DNA from: Pseudomonas sp. ML96
GTDB taxonomy: Bacteria > Pseudomonadota > Gammaproteobacteria > Pseudomonadales > Pseudomonadaceae
DNA: 64,000 nt
Reading direction: 5' to 3'
Assembly (NCBI RefSeq): GCF_000761545.1
Contig: NZ_JPMY01000006.1
Span: 1 to 64,000, forward strand
A program made the position numbers and the translations under genes. The first letter of the stretch is position 1. Each line of letters opens with the position of its first letter. The notes beneath the pieces were generated by a model that had not been told where the DNA came from, did not search any database, and saw only the letters and a list, made by a program, of their open reading frames with translations. Positions 17,020-25,680 of this stretch are shown here, piece after piece.

Positions 17020-17820
17020 ATGAGCAACCCATCGAAAGGCACCGCACTGGTCACTGGCGCATCGTCGGGTATCGGTGCCCTCTACGCTGAGCGCCTGGCT
17101 CAGCGTGGTTATGACCTGATCTTGGTCGCCCGTAATCGCGACCGTCTGAACGACCTGGCACGCCGCATCACCGACGATACCCAGCGTGTGGTCGAGGTGC
17201 TGCAAGCCGATCTCGGCGACACCCAGAGCCTGGCCGCTGTCGAGGCCAAGCTCAAGGACGATGCGAGCATTACCCTGCTGGTCAACAACGCCGGCATCGG
17301 TACCCATACGCCGCTGCTCGACAGTGACGTCGGCCTGATGACACGGATGATCGACCTCAACGTGACCGCGTTGATGCGTTTGAGCTACGCCGCGATCCCC
17401 GGATTTGTTGCACGCGGCAACGGCGCGATCATCAACATTTCGTCCATCGTCAGCATCGCTCCGGAAGTGCTCAACGGCGTGTACGGAGGCAGCAAAGCGT
17501 TTGTCACTGCCTTCAGCCAGTCGCTGCATCACGAACTGGCCGACAAAGGTGTGCGTATCCAGGCTGTGCTGCCAGGGGCGACCGCCACCGAGTTCTGGGA
17601 CAACGGCGGTCTGCCGCTGGAACATCTGGACCCCGCCATCGTGATGCCGGCCAGCGCCCTGGTCGACGCCGCACTGATCGACTTCGAGCGCGGTGAGCTG
17701 ATTTCCATTCCATCCCTGCATGACGCCAGCCAATGGCAGGCCTACGAGTCCGCTCGCCAGGCCATGTTCAGCACCCTTTCCACTAACCAGCCTGCGCCGC
17801 GCTACAGCGCCCAGCATTGA
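17020..17820 (+). CDS. Short-chain dehydrogenase/reductase
   Basis: The 266-residue NAD(P)-dependent SDR starts at ATG 17020 with GGAGA upstream. It shows TGASSGIGALYAERLA (dinucleotide binding), LVNNAGIG, and the catalytic set: Ser in INISSIVS, then Tyr and Lys in GVYGGSKAF. The GTG/Arg-rich segment (VARNRDRL) after beta-2 favours NADP(H). It leads a three-gene operon with a second SDR and an MFS exporter, opposite a GlxA-type regulator. The substrate is unknown; reactive carbonyl detoxification followed by export is one reading. Confidence 0.88.
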   Translation: MSNPSKGTALVTGASSGIGALYAERLAQRGYDLILVARNRDRLNDLARRITDDTQRVVEVLQADLGDTQSLAAVEAKLKDDASITLLVNNAGIGTHTPLLDSDVGLMTRMIDLNVTALMRLSYAAIPGFVARGNGAIINISSIVSIAPEVLNGVYGGSKAFVTAFSQSLHHELADKGVRIQAVLPGATATEFWDNGGLPLEHLDPAIVMPASALVDAALIDFERGELISIPSLHDASQWQAYESARQAMFSTLSTNQPAPRYSAQH

Positions 17821-17845
17821 TCGAACCCACCTCAGGAGAACCAGC

Positions 17846-18610
17846 ATGAAACTCAGCGGCAATACTATTTTTATCACCGGCGGTACCTCTGGCATCGGTC
17901 GCGGCTTGGCCGAAGCTTTCCATAAACGTGGCAACACCGTGATCATTGCCGGGCGCCGTCAAAGCCTGCTGGACGAGATTGCTCGCGCCAACCCCGGCAT
18001 CGACACCGTGGTGCTGGACATCAACGATGCACAGCAGATCAAGCAGGTGGCGCATCAGGTGATTGAGCGCCATCCCAACCTCAACGTGGTGATCAACAAC
18101 GCCGGCATCATGCCGTTCGACAATGCCGCTTCGGGTGATCTCGACGACGAGCAGGCGGTCGGCCTGCTGACGACCAACCTGCTGGGGCCAGTGCGTGTCA
18201 GCGCCGCCTTTGTCGAGCATCTCAAGCGTCAGCCGGACGCTACCATCATCAACAACAGCTCGGTGCTAGCGTTTATCCCGATTGCCGTCACGGCGCTGTA
18301 CTCGGCGACCAAGGCCGCAATCCATTCCTACAGCATGTCGCAGCGTTTCATGCTGCGTGATACCAGCGTCAAGGTGCTGGAAATCGCGCCGCCATGGGTC
18401 GACACCGACCTGATCCACAAAAGCGGCGACCCACGTGCCATGCCGCTGGATGCCTTTATTGCCGAGACCCTGGCGAAGCTGGAAACGGCAACCACCGAGG
18501 TGATCGTCGATGGCATCACCGCGCTGCGTGCCAATGTCGGCCCCAACGAGCACGCCCTGGTGGAGCAATTCAACCAGTCGCTCATTGACAACCCCATCCC
18601 GGTTGCCTGA
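17846..18610 (+). CDS. Short-chain dehydrogenase/reductase (DltE-like)
   Basis: The 254-residue SDR follows the first by 25 bp, with CAGGAGAA before the ATG. Visible marks are FITGGTSGIGRGLAEAF, VINNAGIMPF, Ser in INNSSVLAF, and YSATKAAIHSYS supplying Tyr and Lys. This sequence pattern is that of the DltE/YdfG-like group. It is only distantly similar to the preceding SDR, so the pair is not a recent duplication. A hairpin follows its stop codon before the MFS gene. Confidence 0.87.
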   Translation: MKLSGNTIFITGGTSGIGRGLAEAFHKRGNTVIIAGRRQSLLDEIARANPGIDTVVLDINDAQQIKQVAHQVIERHPNLNVVINNAGIMPFDNAASGDLDDEQAVGLLTTNLLGPVRVSAAFVEHLKRQPDATIINNSSVLAFIPIAVTALYSATKAAIHSYSMSQRFMLRDTSVKVLEIAPPWVDTDLIHKSGDPRAMPLDAFIAETLAKLETATTEVIVDGITALRANVGPNEHALVEQFNQSLIDNPIPVA

Positions 18611-18616
18611 ACCCGG

Positions 18617-18643
18617 CGCCCGATCTCTTCATGAGGTCGGGCG
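18617..18643 (+). terminator. Hairpin between the second SDR and the MFS gene
   Basis: CGCCCGATCTC pairs with GAGGTCGGGCG (one G-T wobble) around a 5-nt loop and is followed by only TTT. This suggests partial termination or transcript protection inside the operon. Confidence 0.55.
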
Positions 18644-18666
18644 TTTCTGTATTTCTGGAGAGCACC

Positions 18667-19857
18667 ATGCACAGCTCCATCTCAGCGGCTGATCGCCTGT
18701 CGTTACGTTTGCTCAGCCTGGCCTACTTCGTCCAGGCGGTCGGCGCGCTGTCGGTGGTCGGTAGCCTGGAGGCGATTGCCTCCGCCTGGACCTTGAGCAA
18801 CGCGCAGAGTGCGTTGCTGATCACTGTGTTCGGCGTGACCTTCGCGGTTGCCGCGCCCTTGCTGCAGATGACCTTGGGCCATCTACGCCGTCGCTCGCAG
18901 GTGTTGCTTGGACTGTCGATCTTCAGCGCGTCGGCACTGTTGTTTGCTGTCGCGTCGAACTATGAAACGTTGCTGTTGGCTCGGGTACTGATGGGGCTGG
19001 GAGCAGGCTTTATCGGTCCCGTTCTGGGTGCCCTAGGATCGAACCTGGTCGCGCGTGAGCAACAAGGCAGCGCCATCGCCATCGTGTTGCTTGGGTTGAG
19101 CATCGCCGGCCTCGCCGGAATGCCGATCAGCGCCTGGATCGCCCATGAGTTCGGCGCGCGCAGCCTGTTCTTCGGCATTGGCGCCATTGGCCTGCTAACG
19201 GCAGCGATGATTGGGCTGTGGGTGCCAAATCGCGTGGCAGGACAACGCGCCGCGCTAGCCGATGTGTTGGTATTGCTCACACACGCCACCACGCTCAGTG
19301 CGTTTCTGGTGGTGTTCTTCGTGACCTCGGGTGTATTCACCACCTACGCCTTCCTTGCCCCGATCATTGGCAACGATTTCCATGGCAGCACAAATGACAT
19401 CACTCTGGCTCTCGGCGTGCTGGGTGTGGCGGGTGTGTTGGGCAATCTGCTGGTCACGCGTCTGGCACTGCGAGCCAGTGCCGAACGTTTGCTGCTGCTC
19501 GGCATCGCGCTGCTGGCACTGGACCTGTTAGGCCTGGCAGTGATGCCAAGGCAGCTTGGTGGCTTGCTGCTGGCCCTGGTGGTCTGGGCGCTGGCGACCG
19601 ACATTGTGTGGCCCTCGCAACAACGCCGCATCGTCGAGCTGATGCCCGAACAACGCGGCATTGCCCTGGCCCTGACATCCTCGTTCATGTTCGGTGGCAT
19701 TGGCCTTGGCTCAGCTGCCGCGGGGTGGATCTATCCCGTGTTCGGCTACACCGGCTTGCTGGTTGCCTCGCTGATGTTTCTGCTGCTGGCCTTCGCCAGC
19801 CTACGTTTCTCCGAGCGCAGTGCTCGTGTGCAGGCACCCGTTTCTGGGCTGATCTGA
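18667..19857 (+). CDS. MFS efflux transporter
   Basis: The 396-residue inner-membrane protein has about twelve hydrophobic segments. The start ATG 18667 is preceded by CTGGAG. The motif between TM2 and TM3 appears as LGHLRRRSQVLLG, and MGLGAGFIGPVLGALGSN marks the TM4/5 region (motif C-like), as in drug/arabinose-type exporters (DHA1 family). It is the third gene of the SDR operon and ends one base before the convergent HxlR regulator stops. Export of a product or toxic aldehyde handled by the SDRs is a reasonable inference. Confidence 0.86.
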   Translation: MHSSISAADRLSLRLLSLAYFVQAVGALSVVGSLEAIASAWTLSNAQSALLITVFGVTFAVAAPLLQMTLGHLRRRSQVLLGLSIFSASALLFAVASNYETLLLARVLMGLGAGFIGPVLGALGSNLVAREQQGSAIAIVLLGLSIAGLAGMPISAWIAHEFGARSLFFGIGAIGLLTAAMIGLWVPNRVAGQRAALADVLVLLTHATTLSAFLVVFFVTSGVFTTYAFLAPIIGNDFHGSTNDITLALGVLGVAGVLGNLLVTRLALRASAERLLLLGIALLALDLLGLAVMPRQLGGLLLALVVWALATDIVWPSQQRRIVELMPEQRGIALALTSSFMFGGIGLGSAAAGWIYPVFGYTGLLVASLMFLLLAFASLRFSERSARVQAPVSGLI

Positions 19858-20367
19858 TCAGCGACTCATCTCGGCCTTCTGCTGAGCGGCCTGACGCAGC
19901 CTCTCCAGTCGCTCATGCGTCGACTCATCCGCGCCAGGGCCTGGGCGCAGGCTGAGATCTTCCAATGCGAGTGGCATACCGCTGATATCCGCGAGTTGGA
20001 CCGGAGCCAACGTTGCGCCGGTCTTGCGATTGATGGGAATCAGCGGTGCACCTTCTGCCAGTGGGTTCCACTTATCACCCCACTGCAGCATGGCAATGAT
20101 GATCACGTGAAGAGCTCGTCCTTTCTCAGTCAGGGCGTACTCGGTACCGCTGCCGACGGTGTTCTTTACGAGGATGCCGTAGTCCTGAAGCAGCTTCAGG
20201 CGCTTGGACAAGATTCCTTTGGATATCTCCAGGTTGCGCTGGAATTCATCGAACTTCGTCGTGCCCCAAAGCAGCTCGCGGATGATCAGCAGGTTCCACC
20301 AGTCGCCCAGTACATCCACCGAGCGGGCGACCGAACAATTGCGATCCTCGAAGGTAACTCGCTCCAC
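19858..20367 (-). CDS. HxlR-family winged-helix regulator
   Basis: The 169-residue protein starts at GTG 20367, supported by TGGAGA about nine bases upstream and by the family's typical first residues (a Cys-containing stretch DRNCSVARSVDVLGDWW). ATG codons at 20433 and 20436 would add 22 or 23 residues unlike the family. The winged helix follows: KFDEFQRNLEISKGILSKRLKLL and GTEYALTEKG. The Cys in NCSVA corresponds to the redox or aldehyde-sensing cysteine of HypR-like members. It is divergent from the small secreted protein and DUF1329 genes and convergent with the MFS gene. Confidence 0.82.
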   Translation of the reverse strand: MERVTFEDRNCSVARSVDVLGDWWNLLIIRELLWGTTKFDEFQRNLEISKGILSKRLKLLQDYGILVKNTVGSGTEYALTEKGRALHVIIIAMLQWGDKWNPLAEGAPLIPINRKTGATLAPVQLADISGMPLALEDLSLRPGPGADESTHERLERLRQAAQQKAEMSR

Positions 20368-20506
20368 GTGCAGATCTCCAAATGGATGGGGCGGACTGGT
20401 GCTGCTGATAAGAAACCAATTGACAGGTTTCATCATAGCACCTAATTTCTCGCCGCATGGTTCTGTAATAGAACCTAAAGATAGCCGCCCCCTTTGAGGT
20501 CACCCC

Positions 20507-20803
20507 ATGATCAAGCAACTTTTAACTGCGACGGCTGTTCTCGTCGCCGTCACAGTGCAGGCCGAACCCCACGACAACTGCATCACTAGTGAACTGGAGG
20601 ACCGCCTGATCACGGCGGATCTCGCGGTTGCCGCCGGCAATTGCCACTTGGGCCGTGCCAGTGATGAAAGCCAGGCGGTGTCGGCGTTGGAATACGCTCA
20701 CAGCTGGTTCCTCCAGGCGCAAACGCTTGGTTCCAACCAGGCACGTCGGGGATTGGATTTGGTCGAGCAGAAACTGGCGCAGGTGGGGCAGGCTCATGAC
20801 TAA
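20507..20803 (+). CDS. Small secreted protein, function unknown
   Basis: The 98-residue product has a signal peptide (MIKQLLTATAVLVAVTVQA, cleavage likely before EPHDN). The mature part has two cysteines (DNCITSE and GNCHLG), which could form a disulfide, and is largely helical. It overlaps the DUF1329 gene by 8 bp, so the two are probably translated together. No family is recognised from the sequence. The tight coupling suggests a periplasmic partner of the DUF1329 protein. Confidence 0.7.
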   Translation: MIKQLLTATAVLVAVTVQAEPHDNCITSELEDRLITADLAVAAGNCHLGRASDESQAVSALEYAHSWFLQAQTLGSNQARRGLDLVEQKLAQVGQAHD

Positions 20804-22127
20804 GCCAATCACGATATCGATGCTGCTGGCTGCCATGACTGTGAGTGCTAGCCTCGCTGCAGCAGAGCAATTCACGCCGCTGGGCGCCGAGGCGGCCGGG
20901 AATGCTGACGGTTCCATTCCAGCTTGGACGGGTGGCTTCAGCCGCGGCGCAGTATGGAGTGACATCGGAAAGCAGTTCGTCGATCCCTTTGCTGACGACC
21001 CTGTGAAGTTCTCCATCGACGCCAGCAACCTGGAGACCTACCGGGACAACCTCACCCCCGGACAGATCGAGCAACTGCGCCGTAACCCGGACGGCTATCG
21101 CCTGAACGTCTACGAGACGAGACGTACTGCTAAGTACCCCGAGTACGTATACGCAGCCGCGGGCAGAAACTCAGAAACGGCCAGGCTGGTGCCGGGCGGG
21201 AATGGCGTGCTCGATTACAAGGGCTACTACCCCTTCATCCATCCCAAGAGTGGGGTGGAGGTGCTGTGGAACCATTTCATGCGCTATCGCGGTGGCAGCC
21301 TGCTGCGCACCCATACCCAGGTCATCACCCAGACGAACGGTTCCTTCAGCGAAGTCCAGCTCGAGGACCGTGCCGCTTGGCCGGAGAATCTCAGCGGATT
21401 CGACCCGGTGGGCGATGCCAACATCATGATCTTCTCGACGCAGAAGGTGACCGCTCCGGCTCGTCTGGCGGGCAACATCCTGCTGGTTCAGGAGACCATC
21501 GATCAGGTCAAGGAGCCGCGCCTGGCCTGGCTCTACAACGCCGGTCAACGCCGTGTGCGGCGTGCTCCACAGGTTGCCTATGACGGCCCTGGTACCGCCG
21601 CCGATGGCTTGCGCACTTCCGACAACTACGACATGTACACCGGCTCGCCGGATCGATACGACTGGAAGCTGGAAGGCAAGCAGGAAATCTACATTCCCTA
21701 CAACAACTACCGTCTGACCAGCCGTGAGCTGACCTCAGACAAGCTGATCGAGAAGGGACATCTGAATCCGAACTACCTGCGCTATGAGAAGCACCGGGTG
21801 TGGAAGGTTGTCGGTACCCTCAAACCGGGCATGCGCCACATCTACGCCAAGCGCGTGTTCTATGTCGATGAGGACACTTGGCAGATCGCCCTGGCCGAGC
21901 ATTACGACAGCCGTGGCGTGCTGTGGCGGCTTTCCGAAGGCTTCCATGTGCAATACGACTACGCCGATACGCCCTGGTACGCGGGGGAGGCCATCTATGA
22001 CTTCACGAACGGCCGTTACCTGGTTTTCGGTCTGACCTACAACAGCGCACAGCCCATCACATTCGGCTTCAAGGCGAGCAAGTCGGAGTTCGTACCGGCT
22101 GCTCTCAGGTCCCAGGGGATTCGCTAA
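20796..22127 (+). CDS. DUF1329 periplasmic/outer-membrane-associated protein
   Basis: The 443-residue exported protein has a signal sequence ending SLAAA before EQFTPLGAEAAGN. The run GAEAAGNADGSIPAWTGG is the hallmark N-terminus of DUF1329 proteins. Aromatic-rich repeats (YDWKLEGKQEIYIPYNNYRL and HRVWKVVGTLKPGMRHIY) fit the LolB-like beta fold predicted for the family. DUF1329 genes often sit beside DUF1302 and RND genes in hydrophobic-substrate degradation clusters. Here neither is present; the partner is the small secreted protein. A role in lipid or hydrophobic compound transfer is inference. Confidence 0.85.
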   Translation: MTKPITISMLLAAMTVSASLAAAEQFTPLGAEAAGNADGSIPAWTGGFSRGAVWSDIGKQFVDPFADDPVKFSIDASNLETYRDNLTPGQIEQLRRNPDGYRLNVYETRRTAKYPEYVYAAAGRNSETARLVPGGNGVLDYKGYYPFIHPKSGVEVLWNHFMRYRGGSLLRTHTQVITQTNGSFSEVQLEDRAAWPENLSGFDPVGDANIMIFSTQKVTAPARLAGNILLVQETIDQVKEPRLAWLYNAGQRRVRRAPQVAYDGPGTAADGLRTSDNYDMYTGSPDRYDWKLEGKQEIYIPYNNYRLTSRELTSDKLIEKGHLNPNYLRYEKHRVWKVVGTLKPGMRHIYAKRVFYVDEDTWQIALAEHYDSRGVLWRLSEGFHVQYDYADTPWYAGEAIYDFTNGRYLVFGLTYNSAQPITFGFKASKSEFVPAALRSQGIR

Positions 22128-22205
22128 CAGCAGTCGCGGGATCGTTCAATCATCCGGTGGCGCCGCACTGCGCCATCGATCACTTAGTGAACCCAGGTGA
22201 TATCA

Positions 22206-23225
22206 ATGAAAGCCTTCGTTATCGAGCGTTATGGAAAGCAGGAACCCTTGCTACAGGCCGATGTGCCAGAGCCGAAGTTGGGCGAGCGAGACGTACTGGT
22301 GCAGATTCACGCAGCCAGCATCAACCCGCTGGATCTGAAGATTCGTAGTGGTGCGCTCAAACGTATTCTGCCTCTACGTCTGCCGTTGGTACTGGGTAAC
22401 GACCTGGCCGGTGTGGTGACGCGAGTCGGCGCCAAAGTTCAGAGCTTCAAGCCGGGCGATGAGGTCTATGCCCGCACCGATACCCGGCGCATCGGCACTT
22501 TCGCCGAATTCATCGCGGTGAGCGAGTCAAACGTTGCCTTGAAGCCAGCAAGCCTGAGCATGGTAGAGGCCGCCTCGATTCCTCTGGTTGGCCTCACAGC
22601 CTGGCAAGCGCTGGTGGAGAAGGGCAACCTGCGCAAAGGGCAGAAGGTCTTCATTCATGCGGGGGCTGGCGGCGTCGGTACTCTGGCGATTCAGCTAGCC
22701 AAGTACTTGGGGGCGAGCGTTGCCACCACCACTAGCGGTGCCAATCTTGCGCTTGTGAAAAGCCTCGGTGCGGATATCGCTATCGACTACAAGAAGGCTG
22801 ACTTTTCCAAAACGCTGCGTGACTACGATCTCGTGCTGCATAGCTTGGGCACCGAAGAGCTGGAGAAATCGGTGGCTGTACTCAAGCCCGGCGGTCAGCT
22901 CATCACAATTTCCGGCCCACCCGACCCCGAGTTCGCCAAAAATGCTGGCATGCCCAAGCTGTTGCAACTGATCGTGGGGCTGCTGAGCCGGAAGATCCGA
23001 AAAAAGGCTAGGCAGCACCACGTCGATTACGCGTTCCTCTTTATGCAGCCTAGCGGCGAGCAGCTGCAGAAGATTGCCAAGATCATGGAGGATGGTGTCA
23101 TCCGGCCGGTCATCGACAAGACATTCCCTTTCGAACAGACGGACAGTGCTCTGGCGTATGTCGAAACAGGGCGGGCTAGAGGAAAAGCCGTAGTGCAGGT
23201 TGTTGCTTCTGAAGATCGGACCTGA
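22206..23225 (+). CDS. NADP-dependent quinone-oxidoreductase-like MDR enzyme
   Basis: The 339-residue medium-chain dehydrogenase/reductase has no structural or catalytic zinc cysteines. Marks are the N-terminal GroES-like fold (ASINPLDLKIRSG, LGNDLAGVVTRVG), the cofactor loop HAGAGGVGTLAIQLAKYLGA, and a C-terminal GKAVVQVV. AGGTGAT precedes the ATG. Similar enzymes reduce quinones or enones, sparing the cell redox cycling. It closes the stress block that began at the glutaredoxin gene and is followed by a dispersed repeat copy. Confidence 0.85.
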   Translation: MKAFVIERYGKQEPLLQADVPEPKLGERDVLVQIHAASINPLDLKIRSGALKRILPLRLPLVLGNDLAGVVTRVGAKVQSFKPGDEVYARTDTRRIGTFAEFIAVSESNVALKPASLSMVEAASIPLVGLTAWQALVEKGNLRKGQKVFIHAGAGGVGTLAIQLAKYLGASVATTTSGANLALVKSLGADIAIDYKKADFSKTLRDYDLVLHSLGTEELEKSVAVLKPGGQLITISGPPDPEFAKNAGMPKLLQLIVGLLSRKIRKKARQHHVDYAFLFMQPSGEQLQKIAKIMEDGVIRPVIDKTFPFEQTDSALAYVETGRARGKAVVQVVASEDRT

Positions 23226-23357
23226 ACCGCCGGTCTAATGATCAGGTGACTAGGTCAGCAAAGCTGGACGAGGCTAGGCTGATGACCGCAGCAAAGCTCC
23301 CCTGCCTTTGTACCGTCAGTCAGCTCTAATTTCGTCAGTAGGCAGGGCACTCACAAC

Positions 23358-23417
23358 GGAAGCCTGCAGCGCCGTTAGCCGCCGCTCTCCAACGGCAGCA
23401 GTCGGCCAATAACGGAC
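23358..23417 (+). repeat. Dispersed 60-bp imperfect inverted repeat, copy 2
   Basis: The 47-bp core GCCGTTAGCC...CGGCCAATAACGGAC (23371-23417) aligns without gaps to the copy at 37893-37952. The left arm is more diverged. It lies in the 276-bp gap between the MDR gene and the LysR gene, at the border of two cargo blocks. Confidence 0.65.
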
Positions 23418-23501
23418 ATCTGTCGCCTGCCCTTGGCGGCCCTTCACCAACAATTTTTCCGTTGGAAGTGGCGTGGTGATATCAGAGGTCAAAGCAGATA
23501 T

Positions 23502-24383
23502 TCAGCGAGAAAGATAATCCTCGGCGATACGGATCAACATGTTTGCAGGAGCTGAAAGCGGAGCAGTCGCGCTATGGATGACCAGGGTATTGAAATGAAT
23601 ATCCTCCACCAGCGGGACAAGCTTCAAACCGGGCCATTCAAACGCGTCGAGGGCAATAGGATCGATCAGACCGATACCTGCGCCACTGACGACCAAGGAT
23701 GCGATAGTCAAGGTATAAGGCGTTTCAATGGTGATTCGTAGCGCCTTGCCCGCAGAGGCCATCACACCGTTCAAGAAGCGCTGGGTCGAATCAGTGGAAG
23801 ACAGCCCAAGATAGGAGTATTCCGCCAGATCCAAAACGGACACCTGCGGAAGGCCCGCTACCGGGTGGCCGGTGGGCACTGCAAGTAAAGCTCTCCGTCT
23901 AGCAATACTTCGAGCCACGATTCCGTGCGTATCAATTTCCTCAGCTGCAAAACCGATATCGCAGCGCCCGCTGGCGATCAGTTCGCGCACCTCATTTGAT
24001 GAATTGATCTCCAAGCGAATAGCTAGGTCGGGCAACTGTCGCTGGAGCTCAGCCAAGAACTTCGGCATTGGGCCGTAGGCCATTGCCGGCAAGCAGGCGA
24101 TGGAGAGTAAGCCGCTGCGTCCCTCGCGTAGGCTTTTGGCCTTCTTCTCCAACTGATCCATGCCGGAGTAGTGCTTTTCAACGTCCACGAATAGCGATTT
24201 GGCCTCGGGAGTCGGCCGGAGTCGCGAGGACTCTCGTTCGAAAAGCTTGAATCGCAGGTTGCTTTCCAGCTGCCCAATCAGTCGGCTCACGACAGGCTGC
24301 GAGGTGTGAATCATCTCGGCGGCCTTCACCGTGCTGCCCGTTACCATTACCGCCCGGAAGGCCTCGATCTGCCGATGGTTCAT
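23502..24383 (-). CDS. LysR-family regulator
   Basis: The 293-residue protein has the N-terminal winged helix (AFRAVMVTGSTVKAAEMIHT followed by SQPVVSRLIGQLE) and a periplasmic-binding-like effector domain. The sequence resembles the OccR/NocR/ArgP-type group that responds to amino acids. It is divergent from the C-S lyase and amino-acid ABC transporter genes, with a 158-bp shared region that contains the likely T-N11-A operators. It probably activates them in response to the transported amino acid. There is no sign of damage. Confidence 0.87.
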   Translation of the reverse strand: MNHRQIEAFRAVMVTGSTVKAAEMIHTSQPVVSRLIGQLESNLRFKLFERESSRLRPTPEAKSLFVDVEKHYSGMDQLEKKAKSLREGRSGLLSIACLPAMAYGPMPKFLAELQRQLPDLAIRLEINSSNEVRELIASGRCDIGFAAEEIDTHGIVARSIARRRALLAVPTGHPVAGLPQVSVLDLAEYSYLGLSSTDSTQRFLNGVMASAGKALRITIETPYTLTIASLVVSGAGIGLIDPIALDAFEWPGLKLVPLVEDIHFNTLVIHSATAPLSAPANMLIRIAEDYLSR

Positions 24384-24541
24384 ACTTACCTATATCAAAT
24401 CAGGATTGATTCAAGACATCTTTGCATTGGAAGTTATACGGTCAATCGCACACCTTAGGAAGCCTACGCACATGGCGATCCCAAAGGCCTTCCGTGAAAT
24501 ATCTTTATCTGCCAGCCAATCTCCGTCACATACGCGCCGCA

Positions 24542-25660
24542 ATGCCCGATTTCCATGCGCTGAATATGCCGGTTCACCGGGCTTCAACGCTGACGTATCC
24601 CTCTGCGCGGAGTTTCCTCAAGCGCCATGAGCGTATGCTCGATGGCTTCAGTTACGGCCTTTATGGCACGCCCACCGGCAAGGCACTGGAAAAAGAGATC
24701 GCGGCGATCGAGGGGGGAGAATTCAGCATTCTGCTACCCTCCGGCCTGGCTGCGGTGACTCATCCGATGCTGGCCCTGCTCAAGCAGGGTGACCATGTTC
24801 TACTGGCCGACTGTGTCTATGGCCCGACCCGAGATCTGTGCACGTCATTGTTGGCGCGGTATGGGATCACCCATACCTTCTTTCCCGCCGACGCCGCGAC
24901 CATCGAGCCATGGCTCACCTGCGCGACCAAGCTAGTGGTGCTCGAGTCACCTGGTTCCTACACCATGGAGATCCAGGACATCGCCGCGATTGCGGCTCAG
25001 GCCCATCGGAAATCCTGCTTAGTCCTGATGGATAACGCGTGGGGACTCGGGCTGATTAACTGCTTCGAGCATGGTGTGGACATCGTCAGCACGTCGCTTT
25101 CGAAATACGCCAGTGGCCACTCGGACGTCTGCATGGGCGCTTGCACCGTCAGGGATCGCAAGCTGTATGAAAAACTGAAGATGTCTTTCATCACACTCGG
25201 CACAGGTGTCGGTGCAGATGACGCCTACCTCGTTCTGCGCGGGCTGCAAACGCTACCGGTGCGACTAGAGGAGCATGCTAAGCGTGGTTATCAGGTAGCT
25301 AAGTGGTTGACCACTCAGGCGCATGTAGCCGAGGTCTACTTCCCTTCGCTGGAAAGTGACAAGCAGCACGCGCGCTTTAAACGTTACTTCAGCGGCGGCA
25401 ATGGCGTGATCAGTCTGACGTTGAATGAAGTGAGCCAAATCAAGATCGAGCGCTTCATCGACAGCCTCGAGCACTTCCAGATTGGTGCGAGCTGGGGTGG
25501 CACGCATAGCCTGATCGCACTGAGTGACATAAGCGGTTCACGCACCTCGGTGCCCTGGAATGGCTCGGCTTGGATTTTGCGTCTGCATATCGGTCTCGAG
25601 CCTTTGGACGTGTTACTGCGCGATCTCGAGAAAGCGTTCTCAACACTTGCCCGGGAATAA
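24542..25660 (+). CDS. Cystathionine beta-lyase-like C-S lyase (PLP)
   Basis: The 372-residue Cys/Met-metabolism PLP enzyme splits C-S bonds of cystathionine or related thioethers. Visible features are YGLYGTPTGKALEKEIAAIEG, LPSGLAAVTHPML, the strand VLMDNAWGLGL (Asp binding the PLP nitrogen), and STSLSKYASGHSDV with the Schiff-base lysine. The start is uncertain: ATG 24542 has no clear ribosome-binding site, and in-frame GTG 24494 would add sixteen residues similar to relatives. It precedes an amino-acid ABC transporter, which suggests use of an imported sulfur amino acid rather than methionine biosynthesis. Confidence 0.86.
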   Translation: MPDFHALNMPVHRASTLTYPSARSFLKRHERMLDGFSYGLYGTPTGKALEKEIAAIEGGEFSILLPSGLAAVTHPMLALLKQGDHVLLADCVYGPTRDLCTSLLARYGITHTFFPADAATIEPWLTCATKLVVLESPGSYTMEIQDIAAIAAQAHRKSCLVLMDNAWGLGLINCFEHGVDIVSTSLSKYASGHSDVCMGACTVRDRKLYEKLKMSFITLGTGVGADDAYLVLRGLQTLPVRLEEHAKRGYQVAKWLTTQAHVAEVYFPSLESDKQHARFKRYFSGGNGVISLTLNEVSQIKIERFIDSLEHFQIGASWGGTHSLIALSDISGSRTSVPWNGSAWILRLHIGLEPLDVLLRDLEKAFSTLARE

Positions 25661-25680
25661 CCCATTAGCTGAGACAAAGA

